DNA of 64,000 nt from CBDFLD01 sp965249005 (GTDB lineage Bacteria > Acidobacteriota > UBA6911), in assembly GCA_965249005.1 (NCBI GenBank), contig CBDFLD010000013.1, forward strand, positions 186,001-250,000. Direction: 5' to 3'. Shown here in pieces: positions 51,977 through 59,963 of this stretch (position 1 is its first letter; every line of letters starts with the position of its first letter). The notes beneath the pieces were generated by a model. That model had not been told where the DNA came from. It saw only the letters and a list, made by a program, of their open reading frames with translations, and did not search any database. The translations under genes and the position numbers were made by a program.

Positions 51977-53923
51977 ATGATCGATTTCCTGTGGCTGATT
52001 CCCCTCCCGGCGCTGCTCGGATCCGTGGTCAACGGAGTCTTTGGTCGCTACCTTTCGAAAGGTTTGGTCACCGTAGCCGCCTGTGGATCGGCCGGACTCT
52101 CTTTCGTTCTCAGCTTGGTGGCCGTCCTCGATCTGCTCAGCCGGTCCGAAGACGACCGGGTGGTCACCCAATTTTTCTTCACCTGGATTGAATCCGGGGA
52201 CTTCATCGCAAAGGCGGAGTTTCTCTTCGATCCGCTATCGGCGGTCATGCTGCTCGTCGTCACGGGCGTTGGTTTTCTCATCCACGTTTATTCTGTCGGT
52301 TACATGCATGGTGATCCTGGCTACCATCGATTCTACGCGTACCTGAACCTCTTTATGTTCTCGATGCTCATCCTCGTGTTGAGTCACAACCTTCTGCTGA
52401 TGTTCGTTGGATGGGAAGGTGTCGGGCTTTGCTCTTACCTCCTGATCGGCTTTTACTTCGACCGCAAAAGCGCGGCTGACGCGGGGAAAAAGGCGTTCAT
52501 TGTCAACCGGATCGGGGATGTTGGCTTTGTCCTGGGAATATTTCTCACTTTCATCATATTCGGCAGCTTGGACTTCAGTGCGATCTTCGGTCAAATTGAC
52601 CCCATGTCGCAATCAACAGGGATCGAAAGCGGCATCGGCCCGCTCACGGCTATCGGCCTGCTCCTTCTGGTGGGTGCCGTGGGCAAGAGTGCTCAGATTC
52701 CACTTTACGTCTGGCTGCCCGACGCCATGGAAGGGCCCACTCCGGTAAGCGCCTTGATTCACGCTGCTACGATGGTCACCGCCGGCGTGTATATGGTGGT
52801 CCGCTGCTCTCCGATCTACGCCCATGCTCCGGTTGCCATGCAGGTCGTGGCCGTCATCGGGATCGCGACTGCATTGATGGCTGCCACCATCGCGTTAGCC
52901 CAGCGGGACATCAAGCGTGTTCTGGCTTATTCGACGGTCAGCCAGCTTGGGTACATGTTCGTGGCTGCCGGCGTGGGCGCCTTCAGCGCGGCCATTTTTC
53001 ACGTCATGACCCACGCGTTCTTCAAGGCACTCCTTTTTCTGGGCGCCGGAAGTGTCATTCACAGTCTCTCCGGGGAACAAGACATGACGAAGATGGGAGG
53101 GTTGCGCCGCCATATCCCAATCACCTACTGGACAATGCTGATGGGCGCTCTGGCCATCAGTGGCTTTTTCCCGTTTGCGGGATTCTTCAGCAAAGACGAG
53201 ATACTATGGTCGGCGTGGGCCAACGATCACCGCATTCTGTGGGCCCTTGGCGTCGTGACCGCCGCCCTGACGGCTTTCTATATGTTTCGTCTGATTTTTT
53301 TGACCTTCCATGGTTCCGGGCGACTACCCGCGGGGTCCTCCCCCCAAGTTCACGAATCGCCGCCCAGCATGACGATCCCGCTGGGTGTTTTGGCACTCCT
53401 GTCTGTTTTCGGAGGATTCATCGGGCTACCAGCGTGGTTGGGGCATAACGTCTTCTCTTCCTTCATGGAAGGAAGGCTCGGCTCGTCCTTGTCCGACCAT
53501 CCTCACGCACCAGCATCTCATGGGGAGGAAGTCGCGCTCGCGGCCATTTCCTTTGCGGTTGCGCTCGGGGGCATTGCCCTTGCGTACCGTTGTTTCCTGT
53601 CACAGCCTGATAGGACTTCCGCCATCGTCTCCCGCTTCTCGAGTCTACACAGATTGCTCGTGCAAAAGTACTATGTGGACGAGATATACGATTCGGTGGT
53701 GGTACACCCCATCTCGCGTGGCTCGGAGATTTTCCTCTGGAAGCTCATCGACGTTCGCGTCATTGACGGAATTGTAAACGGGGCCGGACGGCTGGTTCGC
53801 ACCGGCGCCGAGATCTTCAAGCACCTCCAGAACGGTCTGACGCGAAGCTACGCCTCTTGGATCGTGCTGGGTTCGCTGGTTGTGCTGTTCTATTTCTACG
53901 TTGTGTCTGACGGAACTCCTTAG
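51977..53923 (+). CDS. nuoL: NADH-quinone oxidoreductase subunit L
   Basis: 648 residues from ATG 51977; five in-frame codons upstream (to 51962) overlap nuoK. Antiporter-like subunit with 16 helices: VGWEGVGLCSYLLIGFYFD, PLYVWLPDAMEGPTPVSALIHAATMVTAGVYM (conserved Lys/His channel), RDIKRVLAYSTVSQLGYMF and a long C-terminal lateral helix with VVHPISRGSEIFLWKLID. A second, more distant nuoL copy begins beyond the right edge (63763-64000). Confidence 0.97.
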   Translation: MIDFLWLIPLPALLGSVVNGVFGRYLSKGLVTVAACGSAGLSFVLSLVAVLDLLSRSEDDRVVTQFFFTWIESGDFIAKAEFLFDPLSAVMLLVVTGVGFLIHVYSVGYMHGDPGYHRFYAYLNLFMFSMLILVLSHNLLLMFVGWEGVGLCSYLLIGFYFDRKSAADAGKKAFIVNRIGDVGFVLGIFLTFIIFGSLDFSAIFGQIDPMSQSTGIESGIGPLTAIGLLLLVGAVGKSAQIPLYVWLPDAMEGPTPVSALIHAATMVTAGVYMVVRCSPIYAHAPVAMQVVAVIGIATALMAATIALAQRDIKRVLAYSTVSQLGYMFVAAGVGAFSAAIFHVMTHAFFKALLFLGAGSVIHSLSGEQDMTKMGGLRRHIPITYWTMLMGALAISGFFPFAGFFSKDEILWSAWANDHRILWALGVVTAALTAFYMFRLIFLTFHGSGRLPAGSSPQVHESPPSMTIPLGVLALLSVFGGFIGLPAWLGHNVFSSFMEGRLGSSLSDHPHAPASHGEEVALAAISFAVALGGIALAYRCFLSQPDRTSAIVSRFSSLHRLLVQKYYVDEIYDSVVVHPISRGSEIFLWKLIDVRVIDGIVNGAGRLVRTGAEIFKHLQNGLTRSYASWIVLGSLVVLFYFYVVSDGTP

Positions 53924-53927
53924 TGCG

Positions 53928-55490
53928 ATGATAGAAACTCCCCAACTACTAGCGCTCACTATTTACTTGCCCGCAATGACGGCTCTTGTTGTCGGGATGG
54001 TGCCCGATAGTTCTCTTCGCCTTCTCAAGCTCCTGGGTCTTTCCGGGAGTCTACTCACGTTTGCGAGTGCACTCGGTCTTGTCTATCACTTCGAACCTGC
54101 AATTGGAGATTTCCAATTCACTGCTTCCTTACCCTGGATCGAGACCGAGAGTTACCGAATCTCGCATCATATAGGGATCGATGGAATCAGTTTGTTCCTC
54201 GTTGCGCTGGCCACGTTTCTTTTCCCCCTTGCGATCCTATCTTCCTGGGCCTCGATCCATTCCGGGATCAAACCATACCTCCTCTGCCTCCTCGCATTGG
54301 AAACGGGCGTCATCGGTGTTTTTTGCGCGCTGGATTTGATTTTGTTCTTCGTATTCTGGGAAGTCCTCTTGATACCGATGTACTTTCTGATCGGCGTATG
54401 GGGTGGTCAGCGGCGAATCTACGCGGCAATCAAGTTCATCCTCTACACGATGGTGGGCTCGCTGCTCATGCTGCTGGCCATCCTCTACTTGTTCTTTGCG
54501 AACGGTGCTTCCTCTTTCGATCTGGTAGAAATCACCAGGAATCTGGCATCAGGCACATTGATCCTGACTCCCCGGATCGAGTATTTGCTCTTTTCGGCGT
54601 TCTTGCTCGCCTTTGCCATAAAGGTGCCCCTGTTTCCTTTTCATACCTGGCTTCCGGATGCTCACGTGGAGGCGCCGACGGCGGGCTCGGTGATTTTGGC
54701 CGGGGTCCTGCTCAAGTTGGGAAGCTATGGGATTCTGCGCTTTTGTCTTCCTCTTTTCCCCAACGCTGCCGTTGGCGCGGCACCCTATCTATCCATCATG
54801 GCCCTTGTCGGCATCATCTATGGGGCGCTGGTCGCCATGGTTCAGCCCGACGTGAAGAAGTTGGTCGCCTATTCGTCTGTAAGCCATATGGGACTTGTGA
54901 TCCTAGGCATCTTCTCCTTCAACATGCAAGGCCTGCAAGGCTCGACGCTACAGATGATCAATCACGGATTGTCGACCGGCGGGCTCTTTCTCCTGGTTGG
55001 CATGATCTACGATCGACGACACACGCGTCTGATTTCGGACTTTGGCGGATTGGCACACGTCAGTCCGTTTCTGTCCACCTGTTTCTTGATCGTCACGCTA
55101 TCTTCCATTGGCCTTCCAGGATTGAACGGTTTCGTCGGGGAAGTATTGATTCTCTTTGGAACATTCGCCGGAAACCGTTGGTACGCTGCTGTTGCTGCCA
55201 CCGGAATGATCCTGAGCGCTGTATACATGCTCTGGATGTATCAACGCGTTTTCCTCGGCAAGATCACTCACGAAGAAAACCGAGACCTGGTGGACATGGG
55301 AGCGCGAGAGAAGCTCGTTGTGATCCCTATCCTCGTTGTCATGCTCTGGATCGGGGTGTTCTCGGAACCTTTTCTGAGACGCATGGACGCCAGCATCGAG
55401 CAAGTTCTCGGGCGCGTGCGACAAGCGCAAGATGCCGCACAGCAACCATCCCACAGCGACGTCGCAGCCAGGGAGACCTCGCCCCGATGA
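53928..55490 (+). CDS. nuoM: NADH-quinone oxidoreductase subunit M (copy 1)
   Basis: 520 residues from ATG 53928. Antiporter-like subunit: HIGIDGISLFLVALATFLFP, FFVFWEVLLIPMYFLIGVWG, PFHTWLPDAHVEAPTAGSVILAGVLL, VQPDVKKLVAYSSVSHMGLV and MINHGLSTGGLFLLVGMIYDRR. The stop overlaps the nuoN start as ATGA. A paralogue with the same motifs lies at 62106-63680. Confidence 0.97.
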   Translation: MIETPQLLALTIYLPAMTALVVGMVPDSSLRLLKLLGLSGSLLTFASALGLVYHFEPAIGDFQFTASLPWIETESYRISHHIGIDGISLFLVALATFLFPLAILSSWASIHSGIKPYLLCLLALETGVIGVFCALDLILFFVFWEVLLIPMYFLIGVWGGQRRIYAAIKFILYTMVGSLLMLLAILYLFFANGASSFDLVEITRNLASGTLILTPRIEYLLFSAFLLAFAIKVPLFPFHTWLPDAHVEAPTAGSVILAGVLLKLGSYGILRFCLPLFPNAAVGAAPYLSIMALVGIIYGALVAMVQPDVKKLVAYSSVSHMGLVILGIFSFNMQGLQGSTLQMINHGLSTGGLFLLVGMIYDRRHTRLISDFGGLAHVSPFLSTCFLIVTLSSIGLPGLNGFVGEVLILFGTFAGNRWYAAVAATGMILSAVYMLWMYQRVFLGKITHEENRDLVDMGAREKLVVIPILVVMLWIGVFSEPFLRRMDASIEQVLGRVRQAQDAAQQPSHSDVAARETSPR

Positions 55491-56929
55491 CGTCAGCAGA
55501 CTGGATTCCCATTCTACCGCTGATCATCCTGGTGGTCGGCACCTTGATCGTTTTGATGATGGCGCCCTTGCTGAAAGCAAACCGGACGACGATGGCGCAG
55601 ATTGCCACTTTCGCCTGCGCAATCTCGGCTTACTGCCTGAGCAACCAGTGGTCGGGCCCCTATGGAGCCAGTTTCCACGGAATGTTCGTCGTCGACCGAT
55701 ACAGCCTTTTCTTTCAGTGGATCTTTCTCGTCATCACGGCCAGCTCTGTAATTATTTCCATTCGTTTCAACGAACGGGAGTCGATCCGGAGAGGAGAATA
55801 CTATGCCCTCCTGCTGCTCGCCTGCTGCGGCATGTTGCTGCTCGCGGCAAGCGCGGATCTTGTTCTGACTTTTCTCGGAATCGAAGTCCTTTCCATCTCG
55901 ACCTACGTTCTGGTGGGAATCCAGCGAAACGACGCAAGATCAAACGAAGCCTCACTCAAGTATTTTCTCCTGGGATCTTTTGCCACAGCCTTCTTGCTCT
56001 ATGGGATTGCGTTGCTTTATGGCACCACAGGAGTCACGCGTTACGGGGCTATTCATGACTATGTCCTCGAGCACGCTGGGAACCTCCCTACCCTGCAGGC
56101 AGGACTTGGCCTTCTCATCGTAGGTTTTGGCTTCAAGCTCGCCCTCGTCCCTTTCCACGCATGGGCTCCGGACGTTTACGAAGGCGCGCCCACCCCGGTG
56201 ACCGCATTCATGACTATCGGGCCCAAAGCGGCTGGCTTCGCCGCTCTGGTCCGGATCCTGTTTCAGGCTCTCCCTTCTCTGGACACCCATTGGGTGTCCA
56301 TCCTCTGGGTGATTTCTATTCTGACAATGACAGTGGGTAACGTCGTCGCCGTCCGGCAGAAAAACATCAAGCGAATGCTAGCCTATTCAGCTATTGCACA
56401 TGCGGGCTATATCTTGATTGGAATCGTAGCCCACAGCCGCATCGGTCTGGATGCCGTGCTTTTCTATATCGTCGTTTACACGGTCATGAATCTCGGGGCC
56501 TTTACTATCATCCTCTCGTTGAGCCGCCCTGGCGACCGCCATCTCACCCTGGAGGAGTATGCTGGACTGGCTCGACGAGCGCCCTTCCCAGCCGCCGCCT
56601 TGTCAGTGTTCCTGATCTCACTCGCTGGCATACCCTTGACCGGCGGATTCATAGGCAAGGTCTATCTCTTCGGAGCAGCCATCCGGGAAGGTCTCATCGC
56701 CCTTGCCGTCGTCGGCGTCCTGAACAGCGTGGTATCGGTTTTCTATTACTTTCGTTTCATTGTCGCCATGTACATGAAAGAGTCAGAAAAAGAGCGGCCC
56801 ATACCCAGCGCAATGAGCATTCCGCTGTTTGCCATCTGCCTGATCGCGCTCGTCGGAGTATTCTGGCTAGGGATCTTTCCCCGGTTCTTTCACGATTTGG
56901 CGGGCAGTTCGACGTTGTTTTCACTGTAG
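55487..56929 (+). CDS. nuoN: NADH-quinone oxidoreductase subunit N
   Basis: 480 residues from ATG 55487, overlapping the nuoM stop by 4 bp; a much longer open frame upstream is only the shifted frame of nuoM. Key segments: GMLLLAASADLVLTFLGIEVLSISTYVLVG, LVPFHAWAPDVYEGAPTPVTAFM, KNIKRMLAYSAIAHAGYILIG and LAGIPLTGGFIGKVYLFGAA. Last complex I gene of this operon; greA follows after 18 bp. Confidence 0.97.
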   Translation: MTSADWIPILPLIILVVGTLIVLMMAPLLKANRTTMAQIATFACAISAYCLSNQWSGPYGASFHGMFVVDRYSLFFQWIFLVITASSVIISIRFNERESIRRGEYYALLLLACCGMLLLAASADLVLTFLGIEVLSISTYVLVGIQRNDARSNEASLKYFLLGSFATAFLLYGIALLYGTTGVTRYGAIHDYVLEHAGNLPTLQAGLGLLIVGFGFKLALVPFHAWAPDVYEGAPTPVTAFMTIGPKAAGFAALVRILFQALPSLDTHWVSILWVISILTMTVGNVVAVRQKNIKRMLAYSAIAHAGYILIGIVAHSRIGLDAVLFYIVVYTVMNLGAFTIILSLSRPGDRHLTLEEYAGLARRAPFPAAALSVFLISLAGIPLTGGFIGKVYLFGAAIREGLIALAVVGVLNSVVSVFYYFRFIVAMYMKESEKERPIPSAMSIPLFAICLIALVGVFWLGIFPRFFHDLAGSSTLFSL

Positions 56930-56947
56930 TGCCGGAGCGAGGAAAGC

Positions 56948-57415
56948 ATGATAGACATTCGAAAGAGACTTCAAGAACAGCTCAAGGAAATCGAGCGCGA
57001 GCTCCGTGTCGACCTTCCAAGGGAGATCCTGCGGGCTCGCGAACATGGGGATCTCCGGGAAAACGCAGAGTACAAGGCGGCGAAGGAACGCCAGTCCTTC
57101 CTGGAAGGTAAGAAAGCGCAGCTACAGCAGAGGCTGGCAGCCCTGTCGCTGATCAACCTCGAAAAGATTCCGCACGACCGGATTGCCTACGGATCGCGCG
57201 TGACGCTCTTCGATTACGATGCGGACAAAGAAATCGAGTACACACTGGTCGGGCCCGAGGAATCGGACCTGTCGAAAGGCCTGGTGTCCACTACGTCTCC
57301 GATCGGCAAGAGCTTGCTCGGAAAACAGGTCGGCGACGAGGTCGAGATCTCGACTCCCTCCGGGCGAAGGGATTTTGAAATCCGCCGCCTCGTCACCATT
57401 CACGAACAAGAGTGA
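56948..57415 (+). CDS. greA: Transcription elongation factor GreA
   Basis: 155 residues. N-terminal coiled-coil hairpin whose tip carries the acidic pair in LRENAEYKAAKERQSFLEGK (the DLRENAEY motif), and a C-terminal FKBP-like domain (RVTLFDYDADKEIEYTLVGPEE, SPIGKSLLGKQVGDEVEIST). Rescues backtracked RNA polymerase. Probably read with nuoN. Convergent with atpE. Confidence 0.97.
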   Translation: MIDIRKRLQEQLKEIERELRVDLPREILRAREHGDLRENAEYKAAKERQSFLEGKKAQLQQRLAALSLINLEKIPHDRIAYGSRVTLFDYDADKEIEYTLVGPEESDLSKGLVSTTSPIGKSLLGKQVGDEVEISTPSGRRDFEIRRLVTIHEQE

Positions 57416-57458
57416 GGGGACCCGTCCAGAATCCGTACAGCACAGGTTTCGGGTCCCC
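57416..57458. terminator. Inverted repeat between convergent greA and atpE
   Basis: GGGGACCCG (57416-57424) and CGGGTCCCC (57450-57458), a perfect 9-bp stem with a 25-base loop. No U-run, so at most a weak or factor-dependent bidirectional terminator. Confidence 0.4.
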
Positions 57459-57475
57459 CGACCACCGATACCAGA

Positions 57476-57778
57476 CTACAACACCAGCATAATGACCACA
57501 AAGGTCAACAGCGCAAGAAACTCGATGAACGCGAGCCCCAGGAAGGTGAAAATCCTGATCGTGTCGGTTGCACCTGGATTCCGCGAAACTCCCTCACACG
57601 CCGCTGCCAATGCCTGGCTCTGGGCATAGCCGCATCCCGCTGCCGCTATGGCCATCGCAAACCCCGCCGTAATCACTACCCACTGGCCCTTTTCCTCTTG
57701 TCCTTGTGCGTATACGGGTGACGCGAACGCAAGGAGAAGTATCGTCACAAGAAGGGTAAGAAGTAACTGTCTGCGCAT
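57476..57778 (-). CDS. atpE: ATP synthase F0 subunit c with N-terminal leader
   Basis: 100 residues. About 25 residues of signal-peptide-like leader (MRRQLLLTLLVTILLLAF then VYA|QGQ) precede the two-helix hairpin; such a leader is known in several phyla. Ion-binding Glu86 is in FLGLAFIEFLALLTF; polar loop ACEGVSRNPGAT. Gln53 aligns with a Na+ ligand of sodium-type rings, but the residue after Glu86 is Phe, not Ser, so proton coupling is more likely. Last of the atpZ-atpI-atpB-atpE unit; subunits b, delta and F1 are not here. Confidence 0.95.
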   Translation of the reverse strand: MRRQLLLTLLVTILLLAFASPVYAQGQEEKGQWVVITAGFAMAIAAAGCGYAQSQALAAACEGVSRNPGATDTIRIFTFLGLAFIEFLALLTFVVIMLVL

Positions 57779-57840
57779 TCAGGATCTCCTTTAAAAATAG
57801 TGATCAAAGCCCGGCGTGGGAAGACAAAAGATTATGCCCA

Positions 57841-58620
57841 CTATGCTGCCGCAGCCGTTGTCGTTGCTACCGGAGGATGCTCCGCACTTTCGTGTCCTTC
57901 CTCCACCGCACCCGAAATATACACCATGGTCAGAAGTATGAAGATGAAGGATTGAATCGTGCTTGCAAACAAGGCAAGAAACATCACCGGAATAGATACC
58001 AAAAATGGAAAGATAAATTCGTTCAAAGAGTTGATGATCAATTCCTCGGCAAAGATGTTTCCAAAGAGACGCATGCTGAGCGAAACGAGACGAAAGGCAT
58101 GGCTGATGATCTCGACCGGAAACAGAAGCCAAGCGAGCAACCAGACAGGTCCGGCAAAGTGCATCAAATACTTGAAGACCCCATGTTTCCGGACACCCTG
58201 GTAGTTGTAATAGAGGAACGCGAAAATCGCACAGGAAAGGGTGACGTTGAAATTGCTCGTCGGCGACATGAACCCCGGAACCAGACCAAGGACGTTTCCT
58301 ATCAATATGTAAATCGCGAGGGCTCCGATGAGCGGGACATGCCGCCTCGTATCGGCCCCGATCACTTCCTTCATCAGTCCCTGGATTGCATCGAGGATAA
58401 CCTCCAGCAAGTGCTGTACCTTGCCGGGATTCTCGACACTGAAGCTTCGGCGTGCCCAAACGGAAAACAACACCAGCGTAACGAGAATCAACAACACCAT
58501 CACGATATGGTCCGGCACCGCATGGTGATGTTCGGAAGTATGAAAGCCCATCAACTGGGCGAGCGGGTCAAAGAGGATCTGATTTAAAAACTGTGCGACT
58601 GCACTATGATGCTCTAACAT
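57841..58620 (-). CDS. atpB: ATP synthase F0 subunit a
   Basis: 259 residues, six helices. LGLVPGFMSPTSNFNVTLSCA, the essential Arg in VSLSMRLFGNIFAEELI, and ALFASTIQSFIFILLTMVYI. The start ATG overlaps the atpI stop. The C-terminus is a short His/Glu/Ala-rich tail. Confidence 0.96.
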   Translation of the reverse strand: MLEHHSAVAQFLNQILFDPLAQLMGFHTSEHHHAVPDHIVMVLLILVTLVLFSVWARRSFSVENPGKVQHLLEVILDAIQGLMKEVIGADTRRHVPLIGALAIYILIGNVLGLVPGFMSPTSNFNVTLSCAIFAFLYYNYQGVRKHGVFKYLMHFAGPVWLLAWLLFPVEIISHAFRLVSLSMRLFGNIFAEELIINSLNEFIFPFLVSIPVMFLALFASTIQSFIFILLTMVYISGAVEEGHESAEHPPVATTTAAAA

Positions 58621-59003
58621 TACTTGGGACGGCTCTCGAAGGCCTCGAGCAACCCCTCAACCAACGCGCCACCGTTAAAAACCGCAAAACCAATCACCGT
58701 AGTGGGTAAGCTCAAGAAAAGAAGCTGGATCATAACATACAGGCTCAAGGGAATCAACACGAGGCGCGAAAAAAAGCCGAGCAACACACGACGCTTGGCG
58801 ACCGCGGCATCTCTGGCGCCGATACTCCCAACCGAGTGCCGCAGCAATGCCATATTGGCGGCTCCGAGCGCCCCGCCGGTCAGAAAGGAAAGACCGTGAA
58901 TCCAGTCCAGCCAGGCGACGGTGATCCCGGCTCCCGCGACAACGAGGAAAGCTCCCAGCAAGAAGAGTCGTTTCTCAATCCGACCTCGGAGCTCCAGCGC
59001 CAT
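58620..59003 (-). CDS. atpI: ATP synthase accessory protein AtpI-like
   Basis: 127 residues with four predicted helices (LFLLGAFLVVAGAGITVAWL, SFLTGGALGAANMALLRHSV, RLVLIPLSLYVMIQLLFLSL, TTVIGFAVFNGGALVEGLLEAF). Matches the ATP synthase I family in size, layout and position before atpB; these help assemble the c ring. Overlaps atpZ by 29 bp. Confidence 0.82.
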   Translation of the reverse strand: MALELRGRIEKRLFLLGAFLVVAGAGITVAWLDWIHGLSFLTGGALGAANMALLRHSVGSIGARDAAVAKRRVLLGFFSRLVLIPLSLYVMIQLLFLSLPTTVIGFAVFNGGALVEGLLEAFESRPK

Positions 59004-59220
59004 TCGATTTCCTCGATTCTCTTGTCAGGATGTGGAAGATCTCCCAAAAGCCGACCCCGGCTCCAATCAGGGTCATGACGATACTTGCCCAGGGAAAAAT
59101 CCCCAGCCATCGGTCCACCAGATAATAGCCCAATAGCCATCCCGCGGCCATCGACGACGGCGGAATCATCACGATCGCCGAAAGGCGGCCCATTGTTGAA
59201 TAGACCGATGAACGCGCCAT
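58975..59220 (-). CDS. atpZ: AtpZ-family F0 accessory protein
   Basis: 81 residues, two helices (SSMAAGWLLGYYLVDRWLGIF and WASIVMTLIGAGVGFWEIF) with the conserved GYYLD/RWLG-type loop of AtpZ. Thought to support Mg2+ handling or ring assembly. First gene of the F0 unit; the tRNA-Ser gene lies 42 bp away on the other strand. Confidence 0.85.
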   Translation of the reverse strand: MARSSVYSTMGRLSAIVMIPPSSMAAGWLLGYYLVDRWLGIFPWASIVMTLIGAGVGFWEIFHILTRESRKSNGAGAPRSD

Positions 59221-59262
59221 AACCTCTTTTCCTGCTATCGGAACTCTGGTAGGCTCTTGCCC

Positions 59263-59356
59263 GGAGAGGTACCGAAGTGGTTGTAACGGGCTCGACTCGA
59301 AATCGAGTTACGTCCCAAAAGGATGTACGTGGGTTCGAATCCCACCCTCTCCGCCA
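59263..59356 (+). tRNA. tRNA-Ser (anticodon CGA)
   Basis: 94 nt including an encoded CCA. Acceptor GGAGAGG/CCTCTCC, anticodon stem CTCGA/TCGAG with loop CTCGAAA, so the anticodon is CGA (UCG codons). Long variable arm TACGTCC/GGATGTA (one G-U) as expected for type II tRNA. T arm TGGG-TTCGAAT-CCCA. Confidence 0.95.
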
Positions 59357-59377
59357 GCCAATCTGGGGTCCTTTCCG

Positions 59378-59418
59378 GGGACATGGGTTACAGATTATTC
59401 CGAGCACATAGGTAACAC
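59378..59418 (+). repeat. Terminal inverted repeat of the IS481 relic, right-hand copy
   Basis: 41 bp that match, in inverted orientation, 59829-59869 at about four positions in five. Each copy contains the short unit ACATRGGTWACA twice, which may be transposase binding sites. Confidence 0.8.
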
Positions 59419-59802
59419 TTTTGGAGCAAATGGGTTCTCACAGACGGGTTCCACCCTGTTCTCCTCCTGGTCAAAGAAGCCTAGATCATAGTGCATGAAG
59501 CTGACAAGCCAGATCCTGTCGGCGACCTCTCTGATACCTGCATATTGGCCTGCAAAGACTGTACTGAGGCTGATTTTGCGTCGGGCTATACAGATTCTGC
59601 CACACTGGGTTACGAGAATCGTGCGGTCGTGAAACGGGTACTCCGGGACCTCTGGGTGGTGATACTTGCGGGCTGAGGGTGTATATTGTAGCCCGTCTTA
59701 CGGGAAATACCGAACACCCGGCACATTACTGCCATTTTCTCGCCATCAAGAACTACAAACTTCAGTCTTTCATCCCATACGGTTACACTCTTTCCACGGC
59801 AT
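59395..59802 (-). pseudogene. Deleted IS481-family transposase
   Basis: N-terminal part: MPWKECNRM, then one extra G shifts the frame, then DERLKFVVLDGEKMAVMCRV and FGISRKTGY, the helix-turn-helix start of these transposases. It jumps to the C-terminal part YTPSARKYHHPEVPEYPFHD, RTILVTQCGRICIARRKISL, STVFAGQYAGIREVADRIWL and VSFMHYDLGFFDQEENRVE, ending ENPFAPKVLPMCSE. From memory of the family, roughly 280-300 residues with the whole catalytic domain are missing. Frameshift plus deletion: certainly non-functional. Confidence 0.85.
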
Positions 59803-59828
59803 CGGAGCTGCCTCCAAATGCCTCCATT

Positions 59829-59869
59829 GTGTAACCTATGTCCCCGGAATACTCTGTTACCTATGTGTC
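59829..59869 (-). repeat. Terminal inverted repeat of the IS481 relic, left-hand copy
   Basis: Partner of 59378-59418, next to the transposase start. Differences between copies are scattered single bases, showing age. Confidence 0.8.
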
Positions 59870-59963
59870 AGGAAGCACACTGTGCCACCCCGTAGAAGGC
59901 GTACAATTCCCCCCCCTCACCGGAAAAAACGCCCCCCCGTATGGCAGCGATTGCGGTACGACG

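Larger units (their letters stand above)
59378..59869 (-). mobile_element. IS481-family relic with large internal deletion
   Basis: About 492 bp between the two 41-bp inverted repeats, 21 bp beyond the tRNA-Ser end. Inside, on the minus strand, lie the beginning and end of an IS481-type transposase joined across a deletion that removed the DDE core. It cannot move by itself but keeps both ends, so a related transposase could in principle mobilise it. No target duplication was found by eye. Confidence 0.82.

Noticed and set aside
54323..55486. Upstream extension of the nuoN frame by almost 390 codons
   Set aside because: This is the shifted reading frame of nuoM; family similarity begins only at the ATG at 55487.
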